Part shown: in pieces, positions 9,902 to 18,605 of the stretch
Position numbering within the stretch: the first letter of the stretch is position 1
Layout: the number at the start of each line of letters is the position of its first letter
NCBI GenBank assembly: GCA_016783285.1
Contig: JADHWW010000001.1
Location: forward strand, 1 to 64,000
Direction of reading: 5' to 3'
Length of the DNA stretch: 64,000 nt
DNA from: Anaerolineae bacterium
GTDB taxonomy: Bacteria; Chloroflexota; Anaerolineae; B4-G1
Notes under the pieces: model-generated
What the model was told of the DNA's origin: nothing
Database searches by the model: none
What the model saw: the letters and a program-made list of their open reading frames with translations, nothing else
Position numbers and translations under genes: made by a program

Positions 9902-9930
9902 TTGCGTTCTGGCCCGTGTGATGTTATACT
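9902..9930 (+). promoter_or_regulatory. Sigma-70 promoter of the binding-protein gene
   Basis: TTGCGT, a 17-base spacer and TATACT end 20 bases before the ATG at 9951; GAGGAGG lies just before the start. Confidence 0.6.
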
Positions 9931-9950
9931 CGCCATTCGAGGAGGAGTAG

Positions 9951-11864
9951 ATGCTATACCAACGGCGATGTGTCTTTGCTGTCTTCACCACAGCGGCTTT
10001 GCTGCTCACTGGTTGCGCTCCCCAGGTTGTGACCGTCACCGTGACGACGCCGCCGGAGACGGTCGTGGTCACGGCTACGCCTTCTCCGTCGCCTACCCCC
10101 CTGCCACCGGAGCCTAAGGCACTCACCGTCTGCACAATCGGTGAGCCCGACACGCTGTACCTCTACGGCGGCTCCCACCTGGCGGCTACACGGCACGTGA
10201 TGGAAGCGCTCTACGATGGCCCTATTGACCACCGGAATTACGCCTACCAGCCGGTGATCCTGCAAAAAGTACCCAGTATCGCCGATGGGGACGCTCTCAC
10301 GCGCAGGGTGCGCGTGCGGGAGGGCAGCCTGGTGGTCAGCGCCGAGGATGATGTCGTGGAACTGGCGGAGGGGGTACGGGTCCATCCGGCTGGCTGCTAC
10401 GCTGAGGAGTGCGCGGTTGAGTTTGAGGGCGAACCGCTGTGGATGGAAAGGATGGAGGTCACGTTTGCACTACGGGAGGATGTCACCTGGGCCGACGGAG
10501 AGCCGCTCACGGCGTCCGACTCGGTCTTCGCCTTCCAGGTGGCCTCCGACCCCGCTACGCCTGGCGGCCGCTACCTGGTAGAGCGCACAGCCCGTTATCG
10601 CTCTCCGGACGAGTGGCGTGTAAAGTGGGTCGGGCTGCCTGGATTCCTCGACTCTACCTACTTCCTGAACTTCTTCGCTCCTCTACCGCGCCATCAACTG
10701 GAAAGCCGTTCTCCTGCCACGCTGTTGCAGGCCGATGAAGTCAGGCGTGACCCCTTAGGTTGGGGGCCATTTTCTGTCGAGGAGTGGGTGCCAGGGAGTC
10801 ACATCACTCTCTCTCGTAACCCTCACTACTTCCGCGCGGCCGAGGGGCTGCCATACCTGGACCACGTGGTGTTTCGGTTCACCTCTGGCGCGCCGGAGTT
10901 GATTGCCCGCCTCCTCTCGGGCGAGTGTGATATTGGCACCCAGGATGCCGACTTCGAGCCATTCATGCCGATGCTGGTGCAGGCTGAGCAGCATGGTCTA
11001 CTGGAGGTGATTTCCGCGACCAGCAACGGGGGGGAGCATATTGACTTCGGCATTGCCCCGGTGTCTGACTACCAGCGAGCGGATTTCTTCGGGGATGTAC
11101 GGGTGCGGCAGGCTGTCGCCCAATGTATTGACCGCCAGGCCATCGTGGACGAGGTCACATACGGTCGCAGCGTCGTGCCAGATAGTTATCTACCACCAGA
11201 GCACCCGCTCTACGCGGGTGACCATCTGGTGCACTGGAACTACGATCCGACAGCCGGCCGGGTATTGCTGGAGGAGGTCGGCTGGCTGGATGAGGACGAG
11301 GATGGCGTGCTAGAGGCGCGCTCGGTCCAGGGAGTCCGTACCGGCACATCGTTTGAGATCACACTGCTGACGCCTTTGGATAGCGCAGCCTCTCAGCAAG
11401 TGGCACGTATCGTTAAAGCCAACCTGATAGATTGTGGCATCCGTGTCAACCTGGAGACCCGGCCCTCGTGGGAGTTCTTCGCCGATGGACCTGAAGGGCC
11501 ACTCTTCGGCCGTCAGTTCGACCTGGCCGAGACGGCGTGGTGGTTCGACTCCATCCCCCCGTGTGGGCGTTATATGTCTTCCGAGATCCCGGACAAGGGA
11601 CGCTGGTACGGGGACAATGCCACTGGCTACAGCAATCCCGACTACGATGCTGTCTGCGAGGCGGCGCTCCAAGCACTGCCCGGCATCCCGGAGTACGAGG
11701 AGCATCACAAGCAGGCACAGATCATCTTCTCCGAAGAACTTCCCGCCATCCCGCTGTTCATGTGGCTGCGGGTTGCTTTGGCCCGGCCGAGTGTGCTGAA
11801 CTTCACGCTGGATTCCACAGCGGGGAGCGAGTTATGGAATATTGAGATGTTCGACGTAGAGTAG
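9951..11864 (+). CDS. Family 5 extracellular solute-binding lipoprotein (peptide/nickel type)
   Basis: The product starts with a lipoprotein signal whose lipobox is LLTGC (Cys22). A threonine/proline-rich linker follows, then a family 5 periplasmic-binding fold (DppA/OppA type) of about 560 residues. Family-typical segments include the PEPKALTVC opening and the TLSRNPHYFRAAEGLPYLD region. It is paralogous to the lipoprotein at 22.3-24.1 kb: both open with PEPK.LTVC and share YQPVIL. It lies downstream of the DppB/DppC-like permeases and is a natural partner for them, but it has its own promoter. The ligand cannot be read from sequence. Confidence 0.9.
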   Translation: MLYQRRCVFAVFTTAALLLTGCAPQVVTVTVTTPPETVVVTATPSPSPTPLPPEPKALTVCTIGEPDTLYLYGGSHLAATRHVMEALYDGPIDHRNYAYQPVILQKVPSIADGDALTRRVRVREGSLVVSAEDDVVELAEGVRVHPAGCYAEECAVEFEGEPLWMERMEVTFALREDVTWADGEPLTASDSVFAFQVASDPATPGGRYLVERTARYRSPDEWRVKWVGLPGFLDSTYFLNFFAPLPRHQLESRSPATLLQADEVRRDPLGWGPFSVEEWVPGSHITLSRNPHYFRAAEGLPYLDHVVFRFTSGAPELIARLLSGECDIGTQDADFEPFMPMLVQAEQHGLLEVISATSNGGEHIDFGIAPVSDYQRADFFGDVRVRQAVAQCIDRQAIVDEVTYGRSVVPDSYLPPEHPLYAGDHLVHWNYDPTAGRVLLEEVGWLDEDEDGVLEARSVQGVRTGTSFEITLLTPLDSAASQQVARIVKANLIDCGIRVNLETRPSWEFFADGPEGPLFGRQFDLAETAWWFDSIPPCGRYMSSEIPDKGRWYGDNATGYSNPDYDAVCEAALQALPGIPEYEEHHKQAQIIFSEELPAIPLFMWLRVALARPSVLNFTLDSTAGSELWNIEMFDVE

Positions 11865-11923
11865 GCCCCGTCTTCGTTCGCCCATCAACCTGAGTAGCTA
11901 CAGCCCACGGTGATATCGTACAC

Positions 11924-11951
11924 TTGTTTGTGCTCGCAGATGCTGTATAAT
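11924..11951 (+). promoter_or_regulatory. Promoter of the kinase/response-regulator operon
   Basis: TTGTTT and TATAAT separated by 16 bases lie about 54 bases before the kinase start. Confidence 0.5.
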
Positions 11952-12004
11952 GAGGGCGCAAGTGGCTATCATAGGACGCTCTAACGATTCGGGGCGATGG
12001 CAAG

Positions 12005-13693
12005 ATGAGCAACGAACAACAAACGACATCCCCTCGCGTCCTGATCGTCGAGGACGATGCCGAGATGCTGGAATTGATGCAAAACATGCTGGCACTGGCA
12101 CGTTGCCATGTGCTGGTCACGCGTTCCGGCGAGGAAGCGCTCGCCCTCTTATATCGTGAAGCAACAGCGGGACACGAGGTCGATCTGATCTTGTTGGACG
12201 TCATGATGCCGGAAATGGACGGCTACGAGGTGATTGCCCGGGTCAAGGCTGACCCTGCGTTGCGCAATACCTCTATCATTATGACCACGGCTCTCGATTC
12301 GATCAGCGACAAGACGCTGGGCCTGGGAATGGGAGCCGACGATTACCTCACCAAACCTTTCGATCCCCAGGAACTGCTGGCGCGGATTGATGCCGTCATG
12401 CGTATCCGCCGCAGCGAACGAGCGTTGCGCCGGCGCAATCGAGAACTGGCGGCCCTTATCGAGATCAACCGCATGGTCACCTCTAGCCTGGACCTGGATG
12501 AAGTTCTGGAAGCGACGATGCGAGGAATCCGCGAAATCCTGCAGGTCGAGGCTGGCTCTCTGGTACTGGTGGATGAAGAAGCGGGCAGGTTGGTCTTCCG
12601 CAAGACTTTGAGCCCCGATCAGGTCTGGAGCACCAATCGGACCATTCAACCAGGAGAAGGCATCGTGGGCTATGTGGTGCAGTCTGGCAAGCCCAAACTC
12701 GTCAACAGTGTCGAGCGCGATCCCCATTTCTCAGCCAAGGCTGACGAAGATGCAGGTTTCACCTCTCGCAACATCCTCTGTGTGCCGTTAACGATCCGCG
12801 ATTGGGTGATTGGGGCCATCGAGGTGATCAACAAACCGGGTGGAACTTTCAGCGAGCAGGACCTGGAACTACTGCAAGCGATGGCAGCCTCGGTCGCGGT
12901 GGCAGTGGATAACGCAAATCTGTATAGTGAGTTGACCGACTTCGCAAAAGAACTGGAGCGTTCCCAGGCACAGCTCGTACAAGCGGAGAAAATGGCTGCC
13001 ATCGGACGGTTGGCCGCCTCTATTGCCCACGAGATCAACAATCCCCTCCAGGCAATCCACAACAGCCTGCATCTGAGCCTGCACAAGAATATTAGTAGCA
13101 GTGAACGCTTGCAGTATTTGAACATGGCTCAGGCTGAGGTACAGCGGTTGATTGAGATCGTGCAGCGTATGCTGAATTTCTACCGTCCATCCCGCGGCGA
13201 TGTGGTGCCTGCTGACATTAATCACATCGTAGAAAACGTGCTGGCTCTGGCTCACAAGCGGCTGCAACACAGCGGTATCCGCGTGCATAGCCGCTTGACC
13301 CCTGACTTGCCCTCTGTACCAGTGGTTCCTGACCAGATCACCCAGGTGTTCTTGAACATCATCATCAACAGCATTGAGGCTATGCCATCGGGCGGCGATC
13401 TGCGATTGGAGACCCTGCTTTCGGAAGACGGTGAATGGGTATTGGCCGCTTTTCACGACACTGGTCAGGGCATGTCGTCGGAACAGACTACCCACCTGTT
13501 TGAGCCTTTCCATACGACCAAGCCCACCGGTACTGGGCTAGGGTTGGCCATAAGTTATGGGATCGTTGAGCGCCACAGCGGAGCGATAGAAGTGTCGAGC
13601 CAGCCGGGCCAGGGGACGAATTTCGTCGTTAAGTTGCCCGTGCGCCCGATGGAGACACAAAGTAGGCTGGCCTTTCAACATGCTATGCAGTGA
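12005..13693 (+). CDS. Receiver-GAF-histidine kinase hybrid
   Basis: Domains in order: an N-terminal receiver (residues about 10-125, phospho-acceptor in LILLDVMMPEMDG near residue 64), a short coiled coil, a GAF domain (about 145-310), a HisKA dimerisation domain with the H-box SIAHEINNPLQ near residue 342, and a HATPase domain with GQGMS and GTGLGLAI. There is no membrane helix, so it is a cytoplasmic kinase. It probably takes input from another kinase through its own receiver and from a small ligand or redox state through GAF. The next gene is its likely phosphorylation partner. Confidence 0.93.
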   Translation: MSNEQQTTSPRVLIVEDDAEMLELMQNMLALARCHVLVTRSGEEALALLYREATAGHEVDLILLDVMMPEMDGYEVIARVKADPALRNTSIIMTTALDSISDKTLGLGMGADDYLTKPFDPQELLARIDAVMRIRRSERALRRRNRELAALIEINRMVTSSLDLDEVLEATMRGIREILQVEAGSLVLVDEEAGRLVFRKTLSPDQVWSTNRTIQPGEGIVGYVVQSGKPKLVNSVERDPHFSAKADEDAGFTSRNILCVPLTIRDWVIGAIEVINKPGGTFSEQDLELLQAMAASVAVAVDNANLYSELTDFAKELERSQAQLVQAEKMAAIGRLAASIAHEINNPLQAIHNSLHLSLHKNISSSERLQYLNMAQAEVQRLIEIVQRMLNFYRPSRGDVVPADINHIVENVLALAHKRLQHSGIRVHSRLTPDLPSVPVVPDQITQVFLNIIINSIEAMPSGGDLRLETLLSEDGEWVLAAFHDTGQGMSSEQTTHLFEPFHTTKPTGTGLGLAISYGIVERHSGAIEVSSQPGQGTNFVVKLPVRPMETQSRLAFQHAMQ

Positions 13694-13703
13694 GGGTGGA
13701 GAA

Positions 13704-14522
13704 ATGGTGGAGCGAAATCAAGTAGCACGCATCATGGTGGTGGACGATGAGGCCGTGGCACGCATCTCCTTGGCAGAGATCCTGAGACTGGAAGGCTACC
13801 AGGTTGCTACGGCCGCCAGCGGCGAAGAGGCCCTAAGCCTGTTGAACAGGAGCGGTCCCTTTGACCTGATGGTGCTTGATCTCAAGATGCCTGGGATGGA
13901 CGGGCTTGAGGTGACCAAAGCGGTGCACAAGCAATCTCCTGGCACCGTGATCATCTTGCTAACTGCATTCGGGGTGCTGGAGACAGCGATTCAGGCCATC
14001 CGACAGGGCGCGCACGACTATCTGCTCAAGCCCTGTCCTGTTCCTGATGTTCTGGAGAGTGTGCGTAGAGGCCTGGAGAAGCGTCAACAAGAACAGCAGC
14101 GCCAGCACCTGGTCAGCCAACTGCAACAGACGCTCTCCGAGTTAGCCGCCGTGGAAGGCACGGAGACAGTTGAGGAAGCAATGCCTCCTCAGCCCAGCCG
14201 CTTCATCCAGATTCACGATATTGTGGTAGACTGTCAGAAACACCTCGTCATGCTGCGAGGACAACCGCTGGACCTGACCCCAACGGAGTTCAAGATATTG
14301 GTTTGTCTGGTCGAGACCCCGGATCAGGTCTGGAGCCCGCAGGAATTGGTGCGTAGCGCCCAAGGCTACGAAACCGACGCCTGGGGCGCGCGCGCGATTG
14401 TTCGAGTTCATATCCGCCGCCTGCGTAAGAAACTGGAGCTAGATCCCTCTGACCCCAAGTACATCCTCAACGTGCGTGGCGTTGGCTACATGTTCGCCAG
14501 TGGTAGCCCCGGCGCAGAGTGA
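13704..14522 (+). CDS. Response regulator, receiver plus OmpR-type winged helix
   Basis: A receiver (residues about 8-122, phospho-acceptor in MVLDLKMPGMDG near residue 59) is linked by a glutamine-rich coiled stretch to a C-terminal OmpR/PhoB-type winged helix (about 165-265, with LTPTEFKILVCLVE and VHIRRLRKKLE). The receiver resembles NtrC types more than OmpR types, which is a mixed architecture. The ATG at 13704 has a good ribosome-binding site (GGTGGAG); a longer frame overlapping the kinase gene lacks one. It is almost certainly the cognate regulator of the kinase that ends 10 bases upstream. Confidence 0.92.
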   Translation: MVERNQVARIMVVDDEAVARISLAEILRLEGYQVATAASGEEALSLLNRSGPFDLMVLDLKMPGMDGLEVTKAVHKQSPGTVIILLTAFGVLETAIQAIRQGAHDYLLKPCPVPDVLESVRRGLEKRQQEQQRQHLVSQLQQTLSELAAVEGTETVEEAMPPQPSRFIQIHDIVVDCQKHLVMLRGQPLDLTPTEFKILVCLVETPDQVWSPQELVRSAQGYETDAWGARAIVRVHIRRLRKKLELDPSDPKYILNVRGVGYMFASGSPGAE

Positions 14523-14701
14523 CTCTCCTTGTAACCAAATCGTAACCCCTTCGCAACCCGCAGACGCAGTTTTCTGTGGTATGCTATGTTCACCCTTAAT
14601 GATGCCCATAAATAACTATGTTATGGTGGGTCAGGCAGTAACAGTCAGAGCAAGGAGAGCAGAGGATAAATAGTGAGGGCGGGTGGAGGGTGTGTCCGGT
14701 G

Positions 14702-15322
14702 ATGATGGCCTGGTTTGACAGGGTCAGAATGTGTGTCGGGTGGGACAGGGTTGATCGAGCACGGATTGCCGAACTGCGTCGCTGGCTGGATTCTGACGTC
14801 GCTGAGATGATCGAGACCCTCGGCGAGCAGTTGGTGCAGTTCAAGGGTACACAGCCGCTGATGGCTAATGCGCGCTTCGCCCAGCGCTTCCACAGTGTGC
14901 TCCATGAGTGGCTGGTAGGCTTGCTTGATGGAGAGTTCGACGGAGAGTACGCCAAGAAACGTTGGACATTTGGCCAGAAGTTGATGGAGCTTGATTTTGG
15001 GTTCGAGGACATCATTCTGCTGGAGGAACTGACGCGAAAGCAGTTATTTGAGTTGGCGCAGAGATGGTCGGACGAGTGCCCTCAAGTGCTTTCGACCACG
15101 ATGCGCACGCTGGACAAGGCATTGAGTCTCAACCTGGCGTTGGTCTACAGCAGCTATCTCCAGGTTCGCGACGCTGAAGTAGAGCGTACACTGCTGGATC
15201 AATTCCTTGATGTTACAGGGTTCAGCCGCACATTGTACGAAAACCTGGCGGAGACGCGGGAATGGAGCGAGATGAGCCAGCAGCAGACTAGGCTGCCCCG
15301 GAGCGGATGGCGCGTCGCATAA
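14702..15322 (+). CDS. Globin-fold sensor protein lacking the haem histidine (protoglobin/RsbR-N like)
   Basis: The 206-residue all-helical product resembles the protoglobin/globin-coupled sensor family. It has an N-terminal helix, FHSVLHEWLVGLLDGEFD, then a segment ending in ALSLNLALVYSSYL typical of the family's last helix. Where haem-binding members carry histidine in a motif like IGEVHVRIG, this protein reads FGQKLMELDFG, so the proximal ligand seems absent, as in the non-haem globin of RsbR. There is no output domain. It follows the two-component pair on the same strand and may feed that pathway (inference). Start is uncertain: GTG 14690, GTG 14699 or ATG 14702. Confidence 0.6.
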   Translation: MMAWFDRVRMCVGWDRVDRARIAELRRWLDSDVAEMIETLGEQLVQFKGTQPLMANARFAQRFHSVLHEWLVGLLDGEFDGEYAKKRWTFGQKLMELDFGFEDIILLEELTRKQLFELAQRWSDECPQVLSTTMRTLDKALSLNLALVYSSYLQVRDAEVERTLLDQFLDVTGFSRTLYENLAETREWSEMSQQQTRLPRSGWRVA

Positions 15323-15340
15323 CAATCCGCGAGCAATAAG

Positions 15341-15367
15341 GCCGAGCGTGAGTGGCTCGGCTTTTCG
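15341..15367 (+). terminator. Intrinsic terminator
   Basis: A six-base-pair GC-rich stem (GCCGAG/CTCGGC) is followed by TTTTCG, just after the globin-fold gene. Confidence 0.7.
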
Positions 15368-15420
15368 TTTGGAGCACCGGGCGAGAGTGTGGTAGTCACT
15401 GCTCTGGCTCAACAGCGTGC

Positions 15421-15448
15421 TTGACGCAAAATCGCTTTGTGGTAAAAT
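15421..15448 (+). promoter_or_regulatory. Promoter of tRNA-Glu
   Basis: TTGACG and TAAAAT are separated by 16 bases and lie 22 bases upstream of the mature tRNA. Confidence 0.7.
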
Positions 15449-15470
15449 GAACGTAGATGAGCACACAAGC

Positions 15471-15545
15471 GCCCCCATCGTCTAGTTTGGCCTAGGACAC
15501 GGGCCTTTCAAGCCCGCGACAGGGGTTCGAATCCCCTTGGGGGCA
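15471..15545 (+). tRNA. tRNA-Glu (anticodon TTC)
   Basis: A full cloverleaf can be drawn: acceptor GCCCCCA pairs with TGGGGGC, the anticodon loop CTTTCAA carries TTC, and the T arm contains GGTTCGAATCC. The discriminator base is A and CCA is not encoded. Confidence 0.97.
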
Positions 15546-15560
15546 TAGAGCAATGGTTAA

Positions 15561-15585
15561 GCCCTGGCGGTGAGCCAGGGCCTAT
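15561..15585 (+). terminator. Hairpin terminator after tRNA-Glu
   Basis: An eight-base-pair perfect stem (GCCCTGGC/GCCAGGGC) with a five-base loop lies 16 bases after the tRNA. The following T-tract is weak. Confidence 0.6.
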
Positions 15586-15600
15586 TACATCGGGGGGCAG

Positions 15601-16134
15601 ATGGGACTACCAGGTGAAGATGCTCTTGAGGCAATCGTCAGCCGATGGCTAAAGCGGCTCGGGTTGACATTAGCAGTGGCCGAATCGTGCACTGGCGGAC
15701 TCATCGGTCACCGTATCACCAACGTCCCCGGCAGTTCGATTTATTATCATGGCTCTATCACGGCCTATTCCTACGATGTCAAGGAGCTGATCCTTCGCGT
15801 GCAGCACGACACCTTATATCACTGGGGCGCGGTGAGCGAGCAGACGGCGCGGGAGATGGCACGCGGTGTACGGGATGCCTTCCACGCCGATATCGGTCTG
15901 GCCGTGACCGGCGTCGCTGGGCCAAACGGTGGCATGCCAGAGAAGCCTGTGGGCCTGGTCTACATCGCGCTGACCACGCCAGATGGTGAGTGGTTAGAGC
16001 GGCACGTGTGGGGAGGCGATCGCTGGGAGAACAAAAGGCTCTCGGCTGAGGCCGCGCTCGACCTGTTGCGGCGTTATCTGGAGGGTCAGTCCCAGGCAAA
16101 CAGGCGGCCTCCCGCTGTGAGTCACGCTGGCTGA
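15601..16134 (+). CDS. pncC: Nicotinamide-nucleotide amidohydrolase (PncC/CinA C-terminal domain)
   Basis: The 177-residue stand-alone CinA C-terminal domain deamidates nicotinamide mononucleotide to nicotinate mononucleotide for NAD salvage. The family motifs are VAESCTGGLIGHRIT near the N terminus, PGSSIYYHGSITAYS, and VTGVAGPNGGMPEKPVG. The N-terminal MoCF-like domain of longer CinA proteins is absent, so it resembles E. coli YgaD/PncC. GGGGGGCAG provides the ribosome-binding site. The 3' end overlaps the convergent radical SAM gene by 13 bases. Confidence 0.93.
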   Translation: MGLPGEDALEAIVSRWLKRLGLTLAVAESCTGGLIGHRITNVPGSSIYYHGSITAYSYDVKELILRVQHDTLYHWGAVSEQTAREMARGVRDAFHADIGLAVTGVAGPNGGMPEKPVGLVYIALTTPDGEWLERHVWGGDRWENKRLSAEAALDLLRRYLEGQSQANRRPPAVSHAG

Positions 16135-17531
16135 GCCGACCGGATCAATCCCAACTTGCGCATCACCTTGGCAGGAGTGGCACGGCGGACCCGCTGCCAC
16201 TGCCAGCTCACCCAGCGCTTGAAACCATTAAAGGGCTTGCGGCGTTGGCTCTCCGCCATCGCCCACTTGAGAAATTCGTAGTCCTGCCCCTTGATCTTGG
16301 GCTCGGTGGGGTTGCGGCGGTAGGAGTCGTAGTCGGTGATGCGGCTCAGGCCGCGCTCGACCGAGTAGTCGTACAGATCGGTGCCGGGGTGGGGAGTGAA
16401 GAAGGCCGGGCTGTAGTAATCTGGGTCTATCTCCTTCATCAGCCGCACCGTGTCCATCACTTCCTCTCTGGTCTCTGTCGGCATCCCCATCATATAGTTG
16501 GCCCATACGGAGACGCCGTACTTGCGACATACGCGGGCGGCCTGCCGGTTCTGCTCCACCGTCGTGCCCTTGCGGATGAACTTGAGGACACGGTCGTTGC
16601 CACTTTCGAAACCGATGAAGTAGCCGCGCAGCCCGGCCCCGACCATGCGCGCCACCATATCCTCGTGCTTGACCAGAATGTCAGCGCGGGTCTGGCAGAA
16701 GAAGGGCTGGGTGAAGCCGTGCTCTTTATACTCCGCGGTGAACTCGATCACCCACTCACGGTCCTCCGTCAGGCAGTCATCGTGGAACATAAACGAGGCG
16801 AAGTGATACCGCTCACGCAGCACCTTCAGTTCGGCGATGACGTTGGCGACGGAACGGCGACGGGTGCGTTTGCCGAAGATGTAGTCCTCCCCCGGTTTGC
16901 AGAAGGCGCAGTTGTAGAGACAGCCCCGCCCAGCGATAACGGTGACAAACGGCGGTGGAAGTTCCTCGACGAAGGGAACTTCGGGCGAATCGAGGTCATA
17001 ACCCCATCTCCGCCATTCACTCAGGAACAGGTCTCGGTCGGCGAAGGGAATGGCGTCAAGGTCGGGCGTCTCACCGCGCAGCACGCGATGGGGGGGCGGA
17101 TTGCCCTCCTCTACGGAACGCAGCAGTTTGGGAAAGGTCACTTCCCCCTCCTGGGTCACCAGATAATCCACATGGGGGATGCGCAAGGAGTCCTCCAGCG
17201 CAATGGTGACGTGGGGACCGCCGATGACAGTGACGATCTCGGGTTTGACCTCTTTGGCGATGGCTATCGCCTGGCGAGCCGGATTGTAGTCCACGCTCAT
17301 CATCGTCATGCCAATGACGTCCGGATCCCGCTCTGCCAGTATCTCTCGGAACTGGTCCCAACCGGAGAGAGCCCGTAGGTCAATCAGGTCCACCTCAAAC
17401 CCCTGGGCCCTGGCCGCCGCGCTGAGGGACGCCAGGCCGTGGGAGATCCAACCGGCGTCCATTCCTTGCTTGAGGGACTCAAAGCCCCGGCCGGCGACGC
17501 CGGGGTAAATGAGGGTCGTCTTCAAGGTCAT
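16122..17531 (-). CDS. B12-binding-domain radical SAM protein
   Basis: The N-terminal part (residues about 20-150, with DVIGMTMMS and VTVIGGPHVT) is a cobalamin-binding Rossmann-like domain. The radical SAM core follows with the iron-sulfur motif CLYNCAFC near residue 205. A C-terminal extension with DYDSYRRNP follows. It belongs to the family that includes BchE and hopanoid or lipid-modifying enzymes; the substrate cannot be told. I chose ATG 17531, preceded by GAAGG at nine bases, over an upstream TTG. It is transcribed in the same direction as the SufR-like regulator 13 bases upstream, which would fit regulation by iron-sulfur status (inference). Confidence 0.88.
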   Translation of the reverse strand: MTLKTTLIYPGVAGRGFESLKQGMDAGWISHGLASLSAAARAQGFEVDLIDLRALSGWDQFREILAERDPDVIGMTMMSVDYNPARQAIAIAKEVKPEIVTVIGGPHVTIALEDSLRIPHVDYLVTQEGEVTFPKLLRSVEEGNPPPHRVLRGETPDLDAIPFADRDLFLSEWRRWGYDLDSPEVPFVEELPPPFVTVIAGRGCLYNCAFCKPGEDYIFGKRTRRRSVANVIAELKVLRERYHFASFMFHDDCLTEDREWVIEFTAEYKEHGFTQPFFCQTRADILVKHEDMVARMVGAGLRGYFIGFESGNDRVLKFIRKGTTVEQNRQAARVCRKYGVSVWANYMMGMPTETREEVMDTVRLMKEIDPDYYSPAFFTPHPGTDLYDYSVERGLSRITDYDSYRRNPTEPKIKGQDYEFLKWAMAESQRRKPFNGFKRWVSWQWQRVRRATPAKVMRKLGLIRSAQPA

Positions 17532-17543
17532 TTTTCGCAACCT

Positions 17544-18197
17544 TCACAAGGACGGCTGAACGCTTGCTGATCGGGTTGCCCGACGGGGGGAGACTACATA
17601 GGTGCACTGGTGCTCGCCCTGGGCTGCCCAGGCGATGCGCTGGGGAGGCGTGCCCAGAAGGCGAGTGATCATGATTATGTCTATTGTGCACACCTCGTGA
17701 TGCTGACGGGCCACGCGTTCGTAAGGGCAATTGGTGATGTAGAGCGAGTACTCATTGTCATTGCGCTGTTCCCAACGGGCTAGATACCCGCGCTCGTTCA
17801 AGAATTCGACAGTAGCGACCAATCTTGCCTCGAAATCACCCCCCCCAGGGAGGATGGCCTGGTCGGCGATATGCTCCCCGATGTTCTTCATCATCTGATT
17901 CACTTCGGCAGGAGACAGATGCAACCGCACCTCGCTGAGGATCAGATTGACCAGATGACCATACCTCTTGGGGAAGAAGGTGCTGGCCTTTTCGGCCAGG
18001 GTATAGACGTACCTGGGACGGCCAGGGGCTTTACGTCGGCGCACGATAGGGGCTGCAACGAGCCCTTCTCTATGCAGGATTTCCAGATGGTGGCGCACGG
18101 TGACAGCGGTCAGGCCCAGTTCATGACTCAACTCGGCAACCGTTGCCTGGTGGCGTTCCTTTAGAATCCTCAAAATGTGCTCTCGGGTGGCTTGCAT
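17544..18197 (-). CDS. SufR-like winged-helix regulator with C-terminal cysteines
   Basis: The N-terminal winged helix (residues 1-75, ILKERHQATVAELSHELGLT) precedes a domain that carries three spaced cysteines near the C terminus (NCPYERV, HHEVCTID, HQCTYVV). This is the arrangement with which SufR-type proteins (COG2345) bind an iron-sulfur cluster. It probably represses or activates its own operon, including the radical SAM gene downstream. No suf gene is in the window, so the exact regulon is unknown. A clear promoter lies just upstream. Confidence 0.85.
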   Translation of the reverse strand: MQATREHILRILKERHQATVAELSHELGLTAVTVRHHLEILHREGLVAAPIVRRRKAPGRPRYVYTLAEKASTFFPKRYGHLVNLILSEVRLHLSPAEVNQMMKNIGEHIADQAILPGGGDFEARLVATVEFLNERGYLARWEQRNDNEYSLYITNCPYERVARQHHEVCTIDIIMITRLLGTPPQRIAWAAQGEHQCTYVVSPRRATRSASVQPSL

Positions 18198-18236
18198 GGC
18201 TCTGCTTCCTTCCAGGGACCTTTAAGCAGGGCGCAC

Positions 18237-18265
18237 ATTCTAACACGGCCCCCATAGTTTGTCAA
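18237..18265 (-). promoter_or_regulatory. Promoter of the SufR-like gene
   Basis: On the minus strand TTGACA, 17 bases and TAGAAT precede the gene start by about 40 bases. Confidence 0.75.
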
Positions 18266-18389
18266 ATTATCATCATCATAATTCGGCCAGTACGTTGAAC
18301 CGGAAACTGGCTCCGACAGAATGATAAATGGCCTTATTACCCCCACTCGCCCGTCGCGGAAGTTGCCCAATTCTGGAAACCAGTGTAGA

Positions 18390-18605
18390 ATGGCACCTCG
18401 TATGATCCATTTCTGCCTACTTCGCAGGTTAGCGCGCCTGGTTATAGACAACGTCTACGAGTTGGCCGATTTCAAGCGGTCATTCCTGTGGGACCTGGAT
18501 CGGCTGGCGAAGCCACTGGCGTATCACGCCGAGATTCACCCCACTAAACACGCAGCCGAACAAGCAGCACGGGAACGGAAGGCTGCCAAGAAGAAGAAGA
18601 AGTGA
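18390..18605 (+). CDS. Small lysine-rich protein, unknown
   Basis: A 71-residue frame from ATG 18390 ends in a very basic tail (ERKAAKKKKK). Its stop overlaps the GTG start of the ricT gene by four bases (GTGA), which suggests translational coupling. The middle (NVYELADFKRSFLWDLDRLA) is amphipathic. I recognise no family and see no ribosome-binding site, so this is a plausible but unproven gene. A longer frame begins at 18321. Confidence 0.4.
   Translation: MAPRMIHFCLLRRLARLVIDNVYELADFKRSFLWDLDRLAKPLAYHAEIHPTKHAAEQAARERKAAKKKKK

Noticed and set aside
16245..17378. Long plus-strand open frame opposite the radical SAM gene
   Set aside because: Codon-phase shadow of a GC-rich gene; the minus strand has clear radical SAM and B12 motifs and this frame has no recognisable domain.
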